A stretch of DNA of 64,000 bases, from the NCBI GenBank assembly GCA_026874595.1, contig CM049308.1, positions 769,001-833,000 on the forward strand. The letters are read 5' to 3'. The stretch is from Sipunculus nudus. Lineage: Eukaryota; Annelida; Sipuncula; Golfingiida; Sipunculidae. Positions 11,891 through 24,794 of the stretch are shown in pieces. Made by a program: the position numbers and the translations under genes. The notes under the pieces were generated by a model. That model did not search any database and had not been told where the DNA came from. It worked only from the letters and a program-made list of their open reading frames with translations. Each line of letters starts with the position of its first letter. Within the stretch, counting starts at the first letter, position 1.

Positions 11891-14476
11891 TTTCACATAT
11901 GCCACATCTATGCATCACTCAATGTGATTCCAACTTCATATTTATGGGTCTTTTTGCATGAAGAAATAACTAATTGATTTTGAGGTCAGCTGGTCAGGAG
12001 GTTAAAGGTTCCAGGTCTAATTATTCACTCATTGGTTGGCAAGTAATTACACCCGGCCAGATGTAATTGGTTAGTAGTTACCAACCATTTAGAAAGAATC
12101 CAGTTGATATGTGGGCAAAAGGCCAAGGTCATAGGTCAGGTCAACTTATTTTGTAGACCATCTCTATTTTTCTTGTATATATAAGCTTGCACTCCAGCTG
12201 GTACATCTTACCGTGTGGCTGTAATTGTGTGTGACACTGGTGACATATGACTCCCTTTTGTATCAGGCTATTTAGTGATAAGGCTGAGTGATAAGTACCT
12301 CGTTACTGCATAACAAAAAACACTGTTGTTGGAATACTTCAGCCAGGAATTAACACTATGAGAGTATAGTATTAAGGTTTAGCTACTGATTTATTAGATG
12401 ATGGGAACATTTTGCAGTTTATTTTATGGAATCATAGCAATAAACGTAGTTTCCTAGATATCTGAATATTTTTATAAAAATCACCACATATAAAAGCCAG
12501 TGTTTGTTCTCATAATATGTGGATGTGTACTTGATTTAGGATGGCTTTATTTTATTACAAGACTCTTAGTCATGCTTTCTGCATTTCTTTTCTTTCAGGT
12601 TTTGCAGTTTACCAACCCTGCTGACCCCATTGAAAAGCAGAGTGATAATAAAAAATATTGGACCTACACTTTTACATTTGCATATCTATAAATCTGATAT
12701 GAGCGCCTGAACATGCCTTTTGAATTGTTTTGGACATTCATTACTGTAACATCATTTGGAGATTTTGCCTCAAGTTTGGTCTTATTGCAGGATGTGTGAT
12801 ATCAAATGTCAGACTTGTCAGAAAATCCATTCCATTTTGTCTGCCAGTTAGCCACCTTAGAAATCCTTTTTTCAGTGCAGTTTCAGTAATTTTCCTTCAA
12901 TTTTTGGTCCGATTTAGAGAATGGTTGTTATCTGATTTCAGACCTGTCAGAAGTCCAAAATGACCACCAGGCAACCATCTTTAAATTCCTTTTGATCATA
13001 TTATCTCAAGAACGGTTAAAGTGAAGGCAGTCGGATGTATATTAATGTAATCTTGCAAAGGATTGGGTCAAATATTTCTTAATAAATATTATCATCATAT
13101 ATGAAAGTGCAGTACAGTTGGCTTGTATTGAATAAAAATTCATACAGAAGCACCTGTTTCTCAATAATTTTGCATGGATTTCCTTGATTTTTTGCTATAT
13201 ATTTTGATCTTATATTTGCCCTTTGTGGTGTTCCTTTTGAGACTGACAGGTATCAAGTAAGCTATGGGAATAGTTCTGGATACCTTAACAATCATACATT
13301 TTCCTCAGACCATCAATTCACTGTGTTTTAACCGACGTAGGTGATATATATTTCTGTTGTCGTAGAAAATTTCAACAAATTGGCAAATTGGTTCTTCAAA
13401 ATTTGACTGGAAGTTGTGAATCTCAGCCCATGATGTCACAGGTCATGCTTGGCAGCTGAGCGTCATGACCCATGGGTCATTTGTATTAAAGCTCCAAGGA
13501 ATAGTTTATGAAGGTCAGACAGGTGAATGGGCCCCTTTAATTTGTTGTATAGACCTTATACAAGTAAAACACTATACCAATCAGTATTACAAGCAATAAC
13601 ACAAACAGGGACGTGGCTTTTTATGATTTCAGTGCTGGTTCGTCAGACTAACATTTAAGTTTACTATTGAACGAGGGTTATACTGAACATCTCTAATGAA
13701 CATCTCTGGCACAAGTAAACTTCTTAATAAGGCACGAAGGGGCGAGACCACGGATACATTTATAGGTAATAGGCTACAATAAAAAAAGGGTATTGGTATA
13801 GTTAGGAGTAGTTATATTAGTAGTTGTGGTAGTAGTAATTGTATTAAGTTTAATGTTTTGCCTTAGAAAAATAGGCAGAACTAACATTTATAATTTTGTT
13901 CACATCACAGACCGAAAAACCCCTTTTCTGCACATGATTAAAAAATTGAATTCAAAATGGCGTCCAAGAAGGCCACCGCACCAATGAATCATCTGTAACA
14001 CGCCAAGAAATTGCAGTAGGTGATTAATTTTGATGCCTTTGCCATTGTCTATGACACAAAAATCAATCCCTATATTAAATCCTTGGCTTGTCATTCATGA
14101 TCCAATTGTTTGCAGCCATATTAAATATCACCATAACCAAATACGGTATTGTCTTGGAAATGATTTTAATAGAATAGATTCCTTGACCATGAAGTCATAG
14201 GCAAAAACAAAACAATTAATCCCGAAAGGATTCAATGGTACGGCGGCCATCTTGGACGCAATCTTGAATTTCACCCTTCATGTCCGCGATCAAGGATGTC
14301 TACCCAAGGATGTTTTTTACTCCCCTAAGGGTAACCTCCTTGGACCAGGAGTCAAACTTACGTGACATATCATTGCACTAACAATCTCTCTCAGCTCCCG
14401 GAGTAGAACGCTTGATCACAAGTTTGTGCAAATCTAAAATTTTAAAAAATATAACCTAAAATTTTGCATTGTACAG
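11891..14476. other. Gene-free sequence upstream of the sulfotransferase exons
   Basis: Decayed continuation of AGGTCA-type sequence reaches about 12150. The 5' exon or exons of the sulfotransferase, encoding the cytoplasmic tail and signal anchor, should lie upstream of 14477, but none could be identified here. Short frames at 12500-12963 are hydrophobic but lack splice or family signals. Confidence 0.45.
13900..14290. repeat. Imperfect fold-back (inverted repeat) element
   Basis: The left arm around 13940-14090 and the right arm around 14165-14280 are inverted copies at roughly 75-80% by eye. For example, GGCGTCCAAGAAGGCC near 13960 pairs with GGCGGCCATCTTGGAC near 14240, and both arms carry an ATTAATC block. 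This is consistent with a decayed fold-back MITE. Exact ends and target duplication could not be set. Confidence 0.45.
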
Positions 14477-17081
14477 GAAGTGAAAGTAGCTGAACTGGAG
14501 GCTGAAAAGGAAGGGGAAGATGAAGCGGGAGAAGCTGCTGAGGATGAATCAGAAAAGAAACCTCCACCTGCTAAAAAGGACACGCAGCAAGTCGCTCCAC
14601 AAGCCAAACCTCCCCCTAAGAAACCAGTGGCACGACCTACCAAAATACCTGTTGCCGACCTGCCGCTGGAGCTACAAGTTAAACCCCCGGTCCAGCACGC
14701 AAAGATGGTCATATTGTTCGCTTACATGAGGGGAGGATCTTCAGTCTTGGGTGAAATGTTCAATCAAAACCCAAGTGCGCTTTACCTGTTTGAACCGCTA
14801 GATGGCACTTACAGTTCCATGTATGGTCTTCCCCTCAAGATGTCGCCACTTGATATTACTCACAACTACGACATGATTCCAAGGTAGGCATGCGCAAGTC
14901 TTGAGACTGAACTGTACAGAAAAAAATAATTAATTGAATCAATACTAAGGAACAATCACTTGAAGCTGTCTGTATTATTTTCAAATGCCTTTGTAGTTTT
15001 TTTCAGGTTTTTTCATAGTCTTGATCTCATGTAATAGGCCTGATCCCATGTAATAGGCCTGATCTCATGTAATAGGCTTGATCTCCTGTAATAGGCCTGA
15101 TCCCATGTAATAGGCCTGATCCCATGTAATAGTCTTGACCTCATGTAATAGGCCTGATCCAATGTAATAGGCCTGATCTCATGTAATAGGCCTGATCTTA
15201 TGTAATAGGCTTGATCTCATGTAATAGGCTTGATCCCATGTAATAGGCCTAATCGTATGTAATAGGCCTGATCCTATGTAATAGGCCTGATCCCATGTAA
15301 TAGGCCTGATCTCATGTAATAAGCCTGATCTCATGTAATGGGCCTGATCTCATGTAATGGGCCTGATCTAATGTAATGGGCCTGATCTAATGTAGTGGGC
15401 CTGATCCCATGAAATAGGCCTGATCTCATGTAATGGGCCTGATCTTATGTAATAGGCCTGATCTCATGTAATTAGCTTGATCTAATGTAATAGGCCTGGT
15501 CTCATGTAATAGGCCTGATATCATGTAACAGGCCTGATCTCATGTAATAGGCCTGATCCCTTGTAATAGGCCTGATCTCATGTAATGGGCCTGCTCTCAT
15601 GTAATGGGCCTGATCTAATGTATTAGGCCTGATCTCATGTAATTAGCTTGATCTAATGTAATAGGCCTGATCTCATGTAATAGGCCTGACCTCATGTAAC
15701 AGGCCTTATCCCATGTAATAGGCCTGATCCCATGTAACAGGCCTGGTCACATGTAATGGGCCTGATCTCATGTAATAGGCCTGATCTCATGTAATAGGCC
15801 TGATCTCATGTAATAGGCCTGATCTCATGTAATAGGCCTGATCTCATGTAATAAGCTTGATTTCATGTAATAGGCCTTATCTCATGTAATAGGCCTGATC
15901 TCATGTAATAGGCCTGATCCTATGTAATAGGCCTGATCTCATGTAATAAGCTTGATTTCATGTAATAGGCCTTATCTCATGTAATAGGCCTGATCTCATG
16001 TAATAAGCTTGATTTCATGTAATAGGCCTTATCCCATGTAATAGGCTTGATCTCATGTTCTTAAGACTCCTCCATATACCTGATTCATCTTATGAGTTAT
16101 GTAAATACATTTTTTTTTTCAACTATACCTACATTTGATTCATGTTTCAATGTTGTTCTCAGGCGTTACCCAATAACGGAGAAGGAATATGTGGCTCACC
16201 TGTTGTACAACATGTTGGCGTGCAACGTGGAACAAATGACGACGGAACAGTTAGTCCACCCCAATCTATACAAGGGACATAAGTCTACGTCGTATACTTT
16301 TTACGGTCGTTGTATGAAGAAACAGACGCCCGAGACTTTCCGCTGGAGATGTATCCCTTTCAAGCAAACGTGTGACAAGGAGGCCCAGTCAGACAAGAAA
16401 CTTCACCGGTGTGACAGACTGGGCCAGATCTTTGTCCCCGTGGATGGTAAAGTGATGCCTGGGGATTATACCGACTGTGTGAAGAACCTGGAAAATATCA
16501 CCAAAAAATGTCTTGGTTTAATGGAAGAAGAATGCCAAAGGTACTCTGTAAGGACACTTAAGTCCATCCGCCTGACGGGAGATATTATAAAGGCGCTGCT
16601 GTCGTTACATCACAGCGTCAAGGTGATCTATTTTCTGAGAGACCCACGTGGTATCGTCGCTTCACGTATGAAGGAGGGGTTACTATCCGTGAACTCCAAG
16701 AACGATTCGTTGAAGGAAATTAAAATGCTGTGTGAAGATATGGTAAGGGACCTAAAAATCATTGCGCCGCTAGCGGAACAGAAACCAAAGAGTATTCTCA
16801 TTCAGTATTATGAAAACTTTGCCCTGGACCCGGAGAAGACCGCCACTGAAGCTTATCAATTCGCTGAGATTTATATGCCGCCCAAGGTTATAGCCCATTT
16901 ACATAACATAACCCACGCCACGTCAGATACGGCGGCCTACGAAACTGCGCGCGCAAACGCCACTGCTACAGCATTTGCGTGGCGTCGGACATTACCAAAA
17001 CCACTCATTGGCAAAATGACGGAAGTATGTCGAGATTTTTTCGATGAAGCACAGAAACTCCAGCCTTTATATAAACCCTGA
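14477..17081 (+). CDS. Carbohydrate sulfotransferase (CHST family), two 3' exons, 5' partial
   Basis: Predicted to move sulfate from PAPS to a sugar of glycoproteins or proteoglycans in the Golgi lumen. Exons are 14477-14883 and 16163-17081 (stop TGA), joined in frame at an AG|G arginine with GT-AG borders, giving at least 441 residues. Residues 1-70 form an acidic, then Lys/Pro-rich stem. The 5'-phosphosulfate-binding region follows at 77-105 (YMRGGSSVLG, then FNQNP and LFEPL), as in CHST1/3-type enzymes. The 3'-phosphate-binding motif FLRDPRGIVASR lies at 16632-16667. The C-terminal part (CEDMVRDL, IQYYENFALDPE) also fits the family. An intact frame and conserved motifs argue for a functional gene. 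The signal-anchor exon is missing from view. The exact sugar substrate cannot be told. Confidence 0.87.
15020..16062. repeat. 19-bp minisatellite filling the sulfotransferase intron
   Basis: About 54 copies of a 19-bp unit, TAATAGGCCTGATCTCATG, with scattered substitutions (TTGAT, GGGCC, TCCCA variants) and almost no length change. The array makes up about 1.0 of the 1.28 kb of intron and ends about 100 bases before the 3' splice site. Confidence 0.96.
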
Positions 17082-17204
17082 GTGGTAACATTGATAAATA
17101 TTCATGATATATATCAACTCTTACTGTACCAATATATCAATGACATATGCCACCGTTATGTATTATTATATTTACTGTCAACTGGAACCAAAGATTACCA
17201 AAGA

Positions 17205-17210
17205 ATTAAA
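17205..17210 (+). promoter_or_regulatory. Candidate poly(A) signal ATTAAA of the sulfotransferase
   Basis: The common variant hexamer ATTAAA lies 124 bases after the stop codon and just before the 18-bp array. No downstream GU-rich element was confirmed, so this is only a candidate. Confidence 0.35.
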
Positions 17211-17275
17211 ATCACAAGAACCTCGAATGTTTTTATCGTAACTTTAGCGTTACGTTGATACTGAATCATTTATGT

Positions 17276-17586
17276 TCAATGCAACATAATATGTACCTTC
17301 AACATAATATGTACCTTCAAAATAATATGTACCTTCAACATAATATGTACCTTCAACATAATATGTACCTTCAACATAATATGTACCTTCAACATAATAT
17401 GTACCTTCAACATAATATGTACCTTCAACATAATATGTACCTTCAACATAATATGTACCTTCAACATAATATGTACCTTCAACATAATATGTACCTTCAA
17501 TATAATATGTACCTTCAATATAATATGTACCTTCAACATAATATGTACCTTCAACATAATATGTACCTTCAACATAATATGTATCT
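17276..17586. repeat. 18-bp minisatellite 3' of the sulfotransferase
   Basis: About 17 almost identical copies of CAACATAATATGTACCTT. The unit is six codons long, so both strands stay open (MYLQHN-type repeat). The resulting 129-codon frame is an artefact of the array. Confidence 0.96.
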
Positions 17587-17757
17587 TAAACTTTTGAAAT
17601 TTGTTTTACATTTTGTTCTTAAGAAATACAAATTGGATGTCTAAAATTAAACCTGCTTCAGGGGCATTATTTCCGGATTAACACAAATTGGCGGTAATAT
17701 AACACAAGAAATGTTTCTTTATAACTCCGCCAGGTGTTGAGTGTTATTAGGCAAAAA
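17587..17757. other. Short spacer
   Basis: Anonymous AT-rich sequence between the 18-bp array and the inverted-repeat element; nothing recognised. Confidence 0.4.
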
Positions 17758-17768
17758 AAAAATTAAAG

Positions 17769-18070
17769 GTATGGTTCTCAGGCACCGCCCGCATCAATTT
17801 TTAACCCCCGCATCAAAAATTTTTATTTTGATTTTCAATAAAAACTTTCCAATTTTGAGCTGCTGCCGCTCCGACATTTCTTTCAAGAAGATAAAACCAT
17901 ACAATTTCCCTTGTTTTGTAGTGCTTTTATTTATTTAGCAAAATAAAACTGTTTTTTTCATGCTTTTCCCCTTATCATTTGACATTTTTATCGAAACATA
18001 CCAAAAAATTTAAAATAAAAAAAGCGCCCGCCCGCATTGATTTCTGAAAAAAAGTGCCTGAGAACCATAC
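17769..18070. mobile_element. MITE-like element with 17-bp terminal inverted repeats
   Basis: GTATGGTTCTCAGGCAC at 17769-17785 is repeated exactly inverted at 18054-18070. Just inside, both ends carry a CCGCCCGCAT block, also inverted. The 302-bp interior is AT-rich and non-coding. A-rich flanks outside the inverted repeats also mirror each other, so the true termini and target site may lie a few bases further out. It fits a small non-autonomous DNA transposon; the superfamily is unknown. Confidence 0.65.
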
Positions 18071-18829
18071 ACTTTTTTTATTTTGGCCTTATATTTTACT
18101 CACGGGTTTTGCCTCGATTTACGCTAAATGTCCTGAACCGATTTTATTGAAACCTTGTAGAAGTTTATGAACATTCCTTTAAATATTTGAGGTTATCTAG
18201 ATCACCGTAAACAAACTTTAATTCAAAGAATTCTGCTCCATTGCTACGAATTTTTTTTCAATAATTTGGAGTCACTGATCGGTATTTGCTGGGCTGTACC
18301 GGAGGTTACCTAGAATGATGTTGTAGATCTACACAGGAAACATCGTCCGACAACATCTTGTTATATATACTATTAACTGGTCCGTGGTCTTTTAAACAGC
18401 GCCCCTGGTACTTGGTAGGGTGACATGTACAGCTCTTCACGCCGAGCTACACACTGCCCGGGGTATTTACTGTAGGGTGTACCCGTATGTTAACATGTAG
18501 AAGATAGAAACAGACGAGGTAACATCATCCCTGACAGGGGTTTGAACAAGCCCTTTGGTTTTATGAGACCGTTGAATGTGATTCATACATTTAAATGAGC
18601 TGTTTGAGTATGGATACCGGATGGTCCTCGGTAAACGATCTGAAGACAAAGACATGTATAATGTTTGTCACACCATCATATGTTTTACCAAAAATATGAC
18701 ATAAAAGTTACTTTTAATTCAATGTTATTACTCGCATGAACTCCATATGGCACATTGCAACTTTATCACAGATTCGCCCCTGATATTTGGTTAGTTTGAT
18801 TTCGTGACCGTCCCTTCTTAATCGGCTTG
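18071..18829. other. Gene-free spacer
   Basis: No gene, RNA or repeat recognised. The single minus-strand frame at 18467-18655 has no family features. Confidence 0.4.
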
Positions 18830-19670
18830 AAGATGACATGCTGTATAATAAGACACCCGGGACCGTCCTATATTAACGTTTAATGAAGCTCACTGTATAA
18901 TTACACATCCGGGATTATCCTACATTAACGTTTGATGAAGCTCACTGTATAATTACACACCCGGGATCGTCCTACATTAAAGTTTGATGAAGCTTTCTAT
19001 ATTACTGTACACCCGGGATCGTCCTACATTAACGTTTGATGAAGCTTTCTATATTACTGTACACCCTGGATCGTCCTACATTAACGTTTGATGAAGCTTT
19101 CTATATTACTGTACACCCGGGATCGTCCTACATTAACGTTTGATGAAGCTTTCTATATTACTGTACACCCTGGATCGTCCTACATTAACGTTTGATGAAG
19201 CTTTCTATATTACTGTACACCCGGGATCGTCCTACATTAACGTTTGATGAAGATTTCTATATTACTGTACACCCGGGATCGTCCTACATTAACGTTTGAT
19301 GAAACTTTCTATATTACTGTACACCCTGGATCGTCCTACATTAACGTTTGATAAAGCTTTCAATATTACTGTACACCCTGGATCGTCCTACATTAACGTT
19401 TGATGAAGCTTTCTATATTACTGTACACCCGGGATCGTCCTACATTAACGTTTGATGAAGCTTTCTATATTACTGTACACCCTGGATCGTCCTACATTAA
19501 CGTTTGATGAAGCTTTCTATATTACTGTACACCCGGGATCGTCCTACATTAACGTTTGTTGAAGCTTACTTTATTACTGTACACCCGGGATCGTCCTACA
19601 TTAACGTTTGATGTAGCTTTCTATATTACTGTACACCCTGGATCGTCCTACATTAACGTTTGATGAAGTT
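18830..19670. repeat. 52-bp minisatellite
   Basis: About 16 copies of a 52-bp unit with GTCCTACATTAACGTTTGAT and CTATATTACTGTACACCC. Copies fall into two types, CACCCGGGATC and CACCCTGGATC, that often alternate, suggesting partial homogenisation as a 104-bp dimer. The first three copies differ (CTCACTGTATAATTACAC). Confidence 0.95.
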
Positions 19671-21540
19671 TGCTGTGTATTGTAGTTATAAGTACGCACC
19701 TTGTATTGTCTAGTAAATAGAAGCTGAAACTTCTGTTTTCGTGTTGTGTTTTCTTGTTTACTATTCAACCCGCTGGTATTATAAGTTCGTATTCCCCTTG
19801 GCTTAAAGCTAGTAAACCTTTTAGATTTTATGTGCTATATATGGCAAAGCTTACATTGTGGCTTTTACTTAATGTATCATATAGTCTACACTGTGGTCTT
19901 TACGTGGTATATGACACAGTTTCCACTGTGGATTTCATTTACCGTGTTAGTCAGGTGGCATAGCGTCAGATTTTGGCCATAATGTTACAAACTGGATAAA
20001 AACACCAAATTTGGTATATGGGTAGAGTACACCGATACGGATGATTTCAGAGGCGGTGCCCTCATGGAGTACCTACGAGATAAGTTTCAGAGCCTGAAAA
20101 CCATCTGCGCCTTGCGTATTAATGTATCCTCATTTCGAATGAAAAAGAAGAGGGGTAGTGAAGGAAAAATACCGTAGATCCACTACGGTTTGATGAAATA
20201 TAGTGAATTATATACTAAAAGAAAGCCAAAGAAGTGTTCTTTCTATCATTATCATTTACATTATTATATTATACACCTGTAGCCAATAAAATGTAAAATG
20301 GTCACGTGACTATACATTTTCTCGAATTCGGGACTGGAAAAGCTACATGCAAACATTAAATCAAAATATTAGGTGTATAAACGAAAAAATGTGCAACTAT
20401 TTTTCTTGTTTACTATTGTTGAGTCTGTGATTCAGTTTTTTAGGAAAGTATTAAATGTTTATGATAAAGGATAGTTGCCTTAGCGGCTACTGGTGTTTGA
20501 ACTAGATATGACCGATAAAACATATTTTCGATCCAGATCAACCTAACGTTCATATTTTTATTTGTTCTTGTTATTCATTGCAACTGATCTCCGTAAATCG
20601 TTGCAATTTCAAAATGTAAACTTCTGGGTCAGCACAACGAATTTTTATTAGATTTTATTAACTGTAATAGACGCGATGTTACAAGAGTGCGAGCACATTC
20701 CTGATAATATGTTGACAAATTACCACTTATTCATCACCTGTCTCAAAATTCACTACACATTGAAATATTTCATAGAAATAAAATCCTTCAGACTGCTTGA
20801 TCAAATAACCGGTCATATTATAAAACCAAAAGTTAACAATGGCACATTCTGAAACACAAATTGGGTAGTTACATTTGCAAAGGGGTGTACAATCAAGATT
20901 TGCTTTTAGTTAGGTGGCTTAGCGTAAAATTTGGACCATATCGTTACAGATCGGATAAAAGCACCAAACTTTGTAGTTGGATAGAGTACATCCGTGGGGT
21001 TGCTTTTAGAGAAGGTTCCCAGGTGAAGTACATACTAGTTTCGTTTTAGCGCCTAAAACCTTTTTAATGCTCACCGAAATAACAAAATTTAGCATAAGAA
21101 TTTGAAGGGTCAGGGAAAGGAAAAATCACTTTAGATCCGCTTTATCTTGGTAGAATACTGCAAATGATTTACCAAATTAAAGACAAAGAAAAAATTCATT
21201 CCAGTCTAATATGTTTAATATTTTAAATGTGCACAAGAAGCCAACATAACACCAAATGTCAAGTGTTCATGACAGATCTAAAAATGGCGGTCATCATCCA
21301 TGATGAAAATGTGAAACAAAATGTTTAAGTGAAGAGAAACATTTATTAACATTGTTTGTTTAATAATTCATTATTTCTTTTGTCAGAGTTGGAGAGTATT
21401 GTCTATTAGGATTTAGATATAACTTTCTTTGCGGTCATTGTAGTTGACTTTAATTTGGGATCCAGATTCCGCATATAATCATGTTATTCGCTCAAAACCA
21501 TAGCAAAATAAAAGCGTTATCGGTCTACAATTATTCTGTC
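19671..21540. repeat. Gene-free region with an old ~950-bp direct duplication
   Basis: The block from about 19950 (CAGGTGGCATAGCGT) is repeated in diverged form from about 20907 (TAGGTGGCTTAGCGT). Parallel landmarks follow: GGATAAAA-CACCAAA, TAGAGTACA, GGAAAAAT and GATCCACTA or GATCCGCTT. Similarity fades over several hundred bases. No coding sequence is seen. Confidence 0.55.
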
Positions 21541-24500
21541 ATGTTCTTTAGAGCCGGAAAATATGCGTTCTAAATTTGCAAGATTTAATTGAAGGTGATA
21601 GATATTTATTATGTAGCAAATTGTCTTGTTTATATAGTGGTTATCTACAGTGGCTTAATACATATGGTATTACTTAGTTATTCATTATTTCCTCTAGAAA
21701 CCATAACCTGCAGAATATTAGCCTACATTTCTTATTCCATTCTTTTTCCTGTATCCCATAACCCTTTAACTTCAGACCTGTTTCCTTTTTTTTATTTTGG
21801 GAATATAAAAATAAATACAATAGATACATGATTAATTTGTCTTAATAATATGCAAGCCTGCGGTTTAATCAATTTCACAGTCTATTCTGTTTTTTTCGTA
21901 TGAGGCAACAAACATCTTTATGAAATGATTTAATCGCAAACAAGACGTTCTTAAATAAAGGAAAGCTTGAAAGTATTTGTCTAAATAACAAAAATGACCA
22001 ATTATACTCCAATACATAAAAATATATTTTATAATATATAAATAATATATGACCAATTATATTCGAATATATGTGTTATCTGTATCTTCAAACACTCTTT
22101 GAAATTCACCCTAAAGGTTCTTACGTTTAGGAATCCAACATTAACAAACACCTCTGAAAAACAAAATGTTTAGGTAAACTTAAGACAAAGCCACCGTTTC
22201 CTGATAGATATCTCGTGTTTGCTACTACAGAACTTTAAACTTACACTAAAATGACGGTCTCAGCATCATAAAACAACTTTAGCATATTCATATTCACTTA
22301 CATAACTTTATAATCATAAACAATTAAAGTTAACTCAGTCGGACATTTCCTCCTATGTCAAAACAATTTAGAATGTAAAACGTGGTCTAAACAACGCAAA
22401 TTGATAATATCACTTACATATATTTTTATAGTCACATATTTATTCTAAACGAATAAAACACTCAGCTGATCTTCATAAATCCTCTTTGTTTGTACTCTAA
22501 AGGTATCCACAGTCTCGCAGTGCATATATCTGAACAAATTTACAAGCCAAATTTGTCATTTTATTTAATATTATTAAGGATAAGTATAAACAAATGCTGC
22601 TTTATATAACAAATCTGAGAATTGACTCACTTGCCTGTATAACAGTTATCGTGACTGAGATGCATTAATGCACAGTCCCTCAATGATCAAATATATAGGC
22701 AGCTCAACAAACTGTTTCAATAACCTGTGTTTTTTTGTAACTACGTATTCAGACACATCATTTAAACAGATGGTCTTGCGTGAATAGACGACGAGTGTAT
22801 GATATGATACACATAAAATCCTTAATCAAAATTTGCGGCCGCCAAAATTATTATATATACAGGTGTTGTCCAGTAAAATTGATGGTTAGGTCCCTGTAGA
22901 CTTCGAATAATAACTCCAATCATACACTGAGCTGACCAGTTAGCACCTATATACTAGTATTATCTTTATCATCCAAACAATTATGCAGTGTTGAATTATA
23001 TTCAAATATATATATTTCTTAAAAGCTGAGCTCCAATATTTTAACATTAAAACGTTGGGTCAATTAAAGGATGAACTGTTTTAGGTCATATATACTGCAA
23101 CAGATGTTTGATATATTTATAAGTTCTTAATATGTATATTGATTAAATGAAAATGCGCGTTCCCTTCATTGTTGTAAAGGTCTGATAACGTTTTGTTATC
23201 CTGTTATTGCGGACTCTGGCCTGCTGAATGGGCACCTGAAGGACTGACCTGAAGATACTTCTTACAAAATTTTGTGTTTTTGTTTGATAAGTAACGATAA
23301 TTCCGTAAAGTTAGCTGACTATTTGGACATTTGGACATCACGCTAAAATGGCGGTCTTATCACGATAATACATCATTAGCATATTCATTTTACCCACATA
23401 AAAAATTATAAACAATATTGTAAATACAATCATACATTTTCGTCAGTGCAGAAAAAACATTTAGTATGAACTAGTTTTTATGTAAATAAAATTTAAATAA
23501 ATACCGAAATCTTTGCTTAGGCTTTTTCCTGACAAATTGAAGTTGAAATCAGTAAAATATTTTCATAATAAATTACAAATTGGGCAGTTGTATAAAATTA
23601 TCAGCGATGTAAGTATTTATTTAAATACTAATATGTACACACCATAATCAACTCTTAACCCATAATTATACAAAACAGATGACTAAACGCCACTAAACGC
23701 GCCGTCGTATTGAGACTTGATCTAAATTGCAACCATCAATAATTTTACTGCAATTTATTACTTTTCTTAGAAATGTTATTATTCCAGACATATAGAGTAC
23801 GGATGTTCAAGAACCGCCCATTAGCTAATTATATACTCAATAGGTCCATGGATTTTTTGTAGCCCCTTTTCTCTTCACTTAGATATTATTTTGGATAAGT
23901 GTAAACAATTATTGCTTCATGACACATTTTTATTATCGCATTTACCACATTTTATAATAAAGATGTATTTGTGCCCTGATAAATAATGATCAAAGATGTA
24001 GACAATTCAATTAATTGTTTCAATCACCTGGGTTCTTCGTAAAAACGACTTCAGATATAGCTTTCGAAAGGGATAGTTTCACTGGAAAAGTATATATGTA
24101 CTATTGTATTCCCTAAATATTTTAATTATATGGGTGTAAATCTTTATAATCCTAACCATTCTGCAATATTAATTTTTTATTGAAATGATATATTTCTTTA
24201 CTTCTCCAATATTTTCACTTCAGAACTTGAGGGCATGTAAACACACTCACAGGATACAGTTTCACATCAATGGATGACGTGCCCTTTTTTCCTCTTGCGA
24301 CCTACAAATATACTTTAATATAAGTTTTGTCACAATTTCTACGATAACTGTTCATGATATTTCATAATGGTGTTCATACTATGTATATTGATTAATTTAA
24401 AATAATTTTAGCGTCATTTCCGCTAATTGTTGTAAACTTGTGAAATTTTACGTAAAATCCTGATAGTTTGGACTGAGGCCTACTGAAAAAATCAGAAACA

Positions 24501-24790
24501 GAGTTCGGGTGGGTACCCCCTCCAGAATTATCATTGTACCTATGTCCGCACACGCCTACCTTTTCAGAATGTAAGAACCCCTGCTATTGCATGCATGTAA
24601 ATAAATATCGACATTTATAAAACAACTACCTGGCATAGACACAATGGAACAGTCATATTTTATTTTTGTGTATTTAATCTTTATGTAGCATTTGGTAGAA
24701 AACTGCAAGAGACCCTGTCTATTATGATCATTGTTTGAATCCATTCTGCTGCGAATAAAGAGCAAACCGACAAACCCCATTTGTGTGCGT
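21541..24790. repeat. AT-rich gene-free region with an old ~1.1-1.3-kb duplication
   Basis: Landmarks near 22240-22320 (CACTAAAATGACGGTCT, TTAGCATATTCAT) recur at 23335-23415. Those near 22690-22740 (GTTTCAATAACCTG) recur near 24020, and those near 23130-23200 (ATGTATATTGATTAA) recur near 24385. The copies are diverged with indels. No gene is recognised. Confidence 0.5.
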
Positions 24791-24794
24791 GTGG

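Noticed and set aside
12500-12963. Signal-anchor exon of the sulfotransferase
   Set aside because: The frames are hydrophobic but have no start context, matching phase or donor site that would join to 14477.
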